Below, one piece after another: positions 60,471 through 64,000 of a DNA stretch of 64,000 bases. Within the stretch, counting starts at the first letter, position 1; each line of letters begins with the position of its first letter. Location of the stretch: NCBI RefSeq assembly GCF_018885305.1, contig NZ_CP076544.1:2046001-2110000 (forward strand), read 5' to 3'. Source of the DNA: Curtobacterium sp. L6-1. Lineage in GTDB: Bacteria > Actinomycetota > Actinomycetes > Actinomycetales > Microbacteriaceae. The translations under genes were made by a program, and so were the position numbers. A model generated the notes under the pieces. That model searched no databases. It saw only the letters and a list, made by a program, of their open reading frames with translations, and was not told the origin of the DNA.

Positions 60471-61241
60471 ATGGCACGCACCAGGGAACAGCAGCTGGTC
60501 GACACGTTCGTCAGCCTCACCGACTCGCTCGTCGCGGACTACGACATCGTCGACCTGCTCCAGACGTTGGTCGACAACGCCACCGAACTCTTCGACGCCG
60601 CGGCCGCCGGCATCATGCTCGCCGACGAGGGACAGCAGCTCGAGGTCATCGCCTCGACGAGCGAACGCAGCAACTTCATCGGACTCATGCAGCTGCAGGC
60701 CGGGGAGGGGCCGTGCGTCGAGGCGTTCACCACCGCGCAGACGGTCTCGGTGGAGGACCCGTCGGAGATGCAGCGACGCTGGCCCCGGTTCGCCGCTGCC
60801 AGCGCGGAGCTCGGCTACGCGTCGGTGCACTCCGTCCCGCTCCGGCTCCGCGACACCGTGCTCGGCTCGATGAACCTGTTCCGCGAGACCACCGGTGCGC
60901 TGAACGCCGACGACGCCATCGCCGCGCGGGCCCTCACCGACGTCGCGACGATCAGCATCCTGCAGCAGCGGACGGCGGAGCACGCCGACCACGTGCAGGC
61001 GCAGCTGCAGCAGGCGCTCGACAGCCGCGTGGTGATCGAGCAGGCCAAGGGCTTCCTGTCGCACACGCACCAGGTCGACCTCGACGAGGCGTTCACCCTG
61101 CTCCGCTCCACGGCGCGTGCGCACGGTGCCCGGATCGCCGACCTCGCCCGCGACGTCGTCGAGCGTCGCGTCACGATCCCCACGGTCGACCCCGTCGGTG
61201 CGCCGCCCCGGCACCAGCCCGACCGTCAGCGGCTGCCGTGA
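60471..61241 (+). CDS. GAF-ANTAR protein
   Basis: This 256-residue protein has a GAF domain (about 25-165, LQAGEGPCVEAFTTAQTVSV; RLRDTVLGSMNLF) and an ANTAR domain (about 180-235, ALDSRVVIEQAKGFLSH ... LLRSTARAHGARIADLAR). AAGGA lies 7-8 bases before ATG 60471. It is 14 bp downstream of the first GAF-ANTAR gene. The shared GEGPC motif suggests duplication. Confidence 0.92.
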   Translation: MARTREQQLVDTFVSLTDSLVADYDIVDLLQTLVDNATELFDAAAAGIMLADEGQQLEVIASTSERSNFIGLMQLQAGEGPCVEAFTTAQTVSVEDPSEMQRRWPRFAAASAELGYASVHSVPLRLRDTVLGSMNLFRETTGALNADDAIAARALTDVATISILQQRTAEHADHVQAQLQQALDSRVVIEQAKGFLSHTHQVDLDEAFTLLRSTARAHGARIADLARDVVERRVTIPTVDPVGAPPRHQPDRQRLP

Positions 61242-62338
61242 ACCGCCACGACGCACACCCGACGACGACGCTCGCCTCGGTGGCGGGACGGGACACCGAC
61301 GCGCTCGTCGACCTCGTCACCTCGTCGCACGCCGGGCGCGACCTGCACGTCGAGGTCGGCCGCGAGCCGTTCTCCTTCCGGTACGTCGAGATCGGCGACG
61401 ACCAGGTCGGCTTCCGTCGTCTGCAGCTGAACGGGCGTCTCTGCGGCCGCATCGCGACCGGTGACGGGTTCGTCGCGCAGTGGCTCACCCGGGGACGTGC
61501 CCGGATCGACGTGGACGTCGACGAGGCGAGGGTCGACGCGACCTCGGCACCGAAGCGGTTCCCCGTGGGCCGACCGTTCGCGATCGAGTACGCGGACGTC
61601 GACCAACGGTCCGTCCGCGTGCACGAGGACCTGCTCCGCGAGGTCGCGGCCGACCTCGACCTCGAGGCGCGGGCCTCGGACCGACACGAGCCGCCGCTCT
61701 CCGGCGGAGCTGCCGTCGAGCGCTGGCGCAACGCCGTCGCCGACGCGGTCGCGGTCGTCCTGGCCTCCGGTGTGGACTCTGCCGAGTGGCGTGCCGCACG
61801 CCGCGCGGTGGCGCGTGCGTCGCTCGGCCTCTCGACGGCGCCGGTCGCCCCCGCCACCTGGGCCGGCCGGCGCACGGTCCGGGTCGCCACGGTGATGGAC
61901 TACCTGCACCGGCACGCCCACGAGACCCTGACGGTCGCGGACATCGCCACCGCCGCGGGCGTCAGCGTCCGGAGCCTGCAGGAGACGTTCCAGCGGGACC
62001 TGCAGCGCTCACCGATGACGTGCCTCCGCGAGGTCCGCCTCGACAAGGTGCGGGACCAGCTGCGGTCCCACGAGGCGGCGACGACGACGGTGACCGACAT
62101 CGCCCGCCGCTGGGGGTTCAACCACATGGGCCGGTTCTCGGCGGCGTACGCCGACCGCTTCGGCGAGTACCCCCGTCGGACCCTCCTGTCGCCGGCCGAC
62201 GAGGAGCGGTACGGCACCGAGCAGGAGGGCGCCGACCGGGTCGGCGCCGGTCCGGTCGGTGACGAGCAGGTCGGTGTCGGAGGCGCGGCCCACCAGCCCG
62301 CGGACGTCACGGACGAGCGGGTCCTCCGCACGCACTGA
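61238..62338 (+). CDS. AraC-family regulator of the GAF-ANTAR operon
   Basis: This 366-residue protein has a sensing domain (about 15-200) and an AraC DNA-binding domain (about 215-325; VADIATAAGVSVRSLQETF and VTDIARRWGFNHMGRFSAAY; FGEYPRRTL). A 40-residue Gly/Val-rich tail follows. GTG 61238 overlaps the GAF-ANTAR stop. The operon thus combines transcriptional and anti-termination-type regulators. It converges on another AraC gene. Confidence 0.9.
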   Translation: MNRHDAHPTTTLASVAGRDTDALVDLVTSSHAGRDLHVEVGREPFSFRYVEIGDDQVGFRRLQLNGRLCGRIATGDGFVAQWLTRGRARIDVDVDEARVDATSAPKRFPVGRPFAIEYADVDQRSVRVHEDLLREVAADLDLEARASDRHEPPLSGGAAVERWRNAVADAVAVVLASGVDSAEWRAARRAVARASLGLSTAPVAPATWAGRRTVRVATVMDYLHRHAHETLTVADIATAAGVSVRSLQETFQRDLQRSPMTCLREVRLDKVRDQLRSHEAATTTVTDIARRWGFNHMGRFSAAYADRFGEYPRRTLLSPADEERYGTEQEGADRVGAGPVGDEQVGVGGAAHQPADVTDERVLRTH

Positions 62339-62359
62339 GCCGGACCCCCGGCACAGCGT

Positions 62360-62397
62360 CGGTCGCACGACGCTGCGCCGGTCGCACGACGCTGCGC
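62360..62397. repeat. 19-bp tandem duplication with GGTCGCACGA
   Basis: Two perfect head-to-tail copies of CGGTCGCACGACGCTGCGC lie between convergent AraC genes, each able to pair GCGTCG with CGACGC. The core GGTCGCACGA is the same word that opens each unit of the large array at 20075. Confidence 0.7.
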
Positions 62398-62415
62398 CGG
62401 GGACCCAGCCTCGCC

Positions 62416-63420
62416 CTACCGCCGCAGCGTGTGCCGCGGGTACTCGCCGAAGCGGCGCAGGTACTCGTTCGAGAAGCGCCCCATGTGCGAGAAGCCCCAC
62501 CGCGTCGCCACCTCGCCGACCGTCGTCGACCCCGGGTCGGCCGCCACCAGGTCGTCCCGTGTGTGCCGCAGGCGGACGTCGCGCAGGTAGGTCATCGGGG
62601 TGCGACCGAGGGACCGCTGAAAGGACTCCTGCAGGGCACGGACACTGATCGCCGAGGCCCGGGCCACGTCCGACACGGTCACCGGCTCGGCGGCGTGCTC
62701 GTGCAGGAACTCGACCGCGGAGCGGAGCCGTGCGGTGCGCCGGTCGCCCCACCCGACGGGCCGTCGCTCGGCCTCGACCGGGTACAGCCCGAACAGCGAC
62801 CGGACGACGTCCCGCTGCGCCTCGTGCCACGCCAGTGACGACGCCCCCTCGGCGCGGAGCGCCCCGACCGCACCCACCACCGAGCCGCGCCACTGCCGGA
62901 CCGCTCCGGCCGACGGGGTGGTGGTGCGGTCGAATGCGAGCGTGCCGTCCACGAGGTGCTCCTCCGCCGCGACGTCGAGCACGAGCGCCCGGTCGAGGTG
63001 GACGAGCCGTTGGTCCCAGTCCTCGTAGTCGAACGCGAAGCGCTGCCCGGTCACCACCAGCACCGGCACGCCGACCTGCATCGCGACGGCGTCACGGCCG
63101 ACGTCCAGGACCCCGCGGCCGGAGTCGATCCACTGCACGACGACCTCGTCCTCGACGGCGACGTCGCCGCGCAGCGTGCCGTGCATCTGCGAGCGCCGGA
63201 TGCTCATCGTCTCGTCGCCGACCCCGACGTACTTGTACCAGTAGTCGTGGTCGACGGGGGCGGAGTGCCAGGAGCGTCCGGCGTACAGCCCGGCGAGGTC
63301 GCGGATCGCGCTCGCCGTGTCGGTCCCGGACACCGCGACGACGGTGTCGGGCTGGGCCTCGGTCCCGGTGGACGTCGTGCGGTCCGGGTCCGGTCGTGCT
63401 GCTGACGTGGTGACGGTCAT
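62416..63420 (-). CDS. AraC-family regulator
   Basis: This 334-residue regulator has a sensing domain (about 20-205) and an AraC DNA-binding domain (about 230-334; VSDVARASAISVRALQESF, VGEVATRWGFSHMGRFSNEY), ending FGEYPRHTLRR. The ending is nearly the same as in the protein at 22448, its closest paralogue here. ATG 63420 is chosen; ATG 63438 in the same frame is possible and would overlap the dyad at 63437. Neither has a clear Shine-Dalgarno. Confidence 0.88.
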   Translation of the reverse strand: MTVTTSAARPDPDRTTSTGTEAQPDTVVAVSGTDTASAIRDLAGLYAGRSWHSAPVDHDYWYKYVGVGDETMSIRRSQMHGTLRGDVAVEDEVVVQWIDSGRGVLDVGRDAVAMQVGVPVLVVTGQRFAFDYEDWDQRLVHLDRALVLDVAAEEHLVDGTLAFDRTTTPSAGAVRQWRGSVVGAVGALRAEGASSLAWHEAQRDVVRSLFGLYPVEAERRPVGWGDRRTARLRSAVEFLHEHAAEPVTVSDVARASAISVRALQESFQRSLGRTPMTYLRDVRLRHTRDDLVAADPGSTTVGEVATRWGFSHMGRFSNEYLRRFGEYPRHTLRR

Positions 63421-63436
63421 GGTGAGACCGGCTCTC

Positions 63437-63457
63437 ATGAGGTTTTGGACGCCTCAT
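63437..63457. promoter_or_regulatory. Candidate autoregulatory dyad at the AraC start
   Basis: Perfect ATGAGG-N9-CCTCAT arms immediately upstream of (or overlapping) the AraC start codon. Position suggests repression of its own gene. This is based on symmetry only. Confidence 0.35.
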
Positions 63458-63691
63458 CGCTACCGGCCGTCCTGCTGTGCCAGCGCTCCGCAGGACGCGG
63501 AGACCATCGTGGCGACAAGACCTGATTCGGTCCGGTGTCCCCGAGGCTACGCGGCATCCGTCGCCGGACCGCCGCGGGGCGCGAAAGCGCGCGGATTCCG
63601 CGGAGTGCGACGCTCGGACTGGGGTGGTGACCGCCGTTGACCGGCGCGGCCGGGCCTCCGTACCGTTTCCCCGACACCACAGGGGGACCAG

Positions 63692-64000
63692 ATGCGCGCC
63701 GTCAGCACCACCGTCCGACTCACCGCGGCGGTCCTCGCCGCCGTCCTGCTCGCCGCCCTCCTGGTGGCCGTGCGCACCGCGCCTGCGACCGCGGCCACGA
63801 CGCTGCTGTCCGCCGGGCGGCCGACCACCGCCTCGTCGAGCGACTCCTCGGCCCGGACGCCCGCGAAGGCCGTCGACGGTGACACCGCGACCCGCTGGGC
63901 GAGCCGCAGGACCGACGCTCAGTGGATCCGCGTCGACCTCGGCGCGACCGCGACGATCTCCCGCATCTCGCTCCGGTGGGAGGCCGCCTACGCGAAGTCC
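63692..64000 (+). CDS. Secreted F5/8 type C (discoidin) domain protein, 5' part
   Basis: Only the first 103 codons are present. A Sec signal peptide (MRAVSTTVRLTAAVL..., cleavage near ATAATT) is followed by an F5/8 type C/CBM32 start (TTASSSDSSARTPAKAVDGD, TRWASR, WIRVDLG), the carbohydrate-binding beta-sandwich. ATG 63692 follows GGGGGA. It is probably a large secreted glycoside hydrolase or lectin-like protein; the catalytic part lies outside the window. Confidence 0.88.
   Translation, partial: MRAVSTTVRLTAAVLAAVLLAALLVAVRTAPATAATTLLSAGRPTTASSSDSSARTPAKAVDGDTATRWASRRTDAQWIRVDLGATATISRISLRWEAAYAKS

Overview
The window is chromosomal DNA of a very high-GC actinobacterium. Gene content and style (an mfd-pth-rplY block, glmU-prs, many GTG starts, actinobacterial two-component pairs, GAF-ANTAR proteins, a lone WXG100 protein, secreted GH43 and F5/8-type proteins) fit Microbacteriaceae, and Curtobacterium is my best guess by inference. 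I see no tRNA, rRNA, CRISPR array, insertion sequence or prophage. One housekeeping gene (gnd) is frameshifted as given.

Layout. 1-4180 (minus): mfd (3' end outside the window), a small membrane protein, pth and rplY. 4592-7538 (minus): a DesK/NarL-type two-component pair with a downstream secreted Cys-containing protein. 7674-13210: a coiled-coil protein, mannonate dehydratase-gluconokinase (minus) divergent from 6-phosphogluconate dehydrogenase gnd (plus, frameshifted), and a membrane protein. 13495-18499: a membrane-anchored molybdopterin oxidoreductase, a HemK-like methyltransferase, prs and glmU. 18672-22386: a Zn alcohol dehydrogenase and a UMF1-type transporter, separated by a 1.1-kb non-coding block with a G-rich tract and a 184-bp tandem repeat array. 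22448-30664: AraC and MarR regulators, a three-gene sugar ABC importer without its own ATPase, a second two-component pair and a secreted protein. 30759-35688 (minus): an overlapping three-gene operon for a cellulose-synthase-like glycosyltransferase, an RsbW-like ATPase and a GH26-like/OpgC acyltransferase fusion. 35966-42489: an orphan WXG100 protein, a DEAD-box helicase, and an EmrB/QacA exporter flanked by MarR and TetR regulators. 42609-46656: two AraC regulators and small stress-type proteins. 46765-50777 (minus): an Asp23/Gls24 envelope-stress locus (two Asp23-like proteins, a Gls24-like protein, DUF2273, DUF6286, an AmaP-like anchor, CsbD). 51123-55064: an alpha/beta-hydrolase/dehydrogenase-subunit fusion with a GMC oxidoreductase, then a Nei-type glycosylase. 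55202-64000: GH43, TerD-like, DUF427, two GAF-ANTAR proteins with an AraC regulator, another AraC regulator and the start of an F5/8-type C protein.

Two themes stand out. The first is recurrent regulatory architecture. Many genes appear leaderless, with a TANNNT-like hexamer ending 6-7 bp before the start codon. Several intergenic terminators are palindromes sharing the arm GACGGGAGGCCCG. The second is a stress and envelope theme: Asp23/AmaP, CsbD, GlsB, TerD, GAF-ANTAR proteins, five AraC regulators, and a pair of paralogous small MKY(I/V)VYG proteins that each sit divergent to an AraC-containing unit.

The best candidates for undescribed biology are the GT2/RsbW/GH26-OpgC operon, whose glycosyltransferase carries a helical insert and whose GH26-like domain lacks both catalytic glutamates, and the tandem repeat array.
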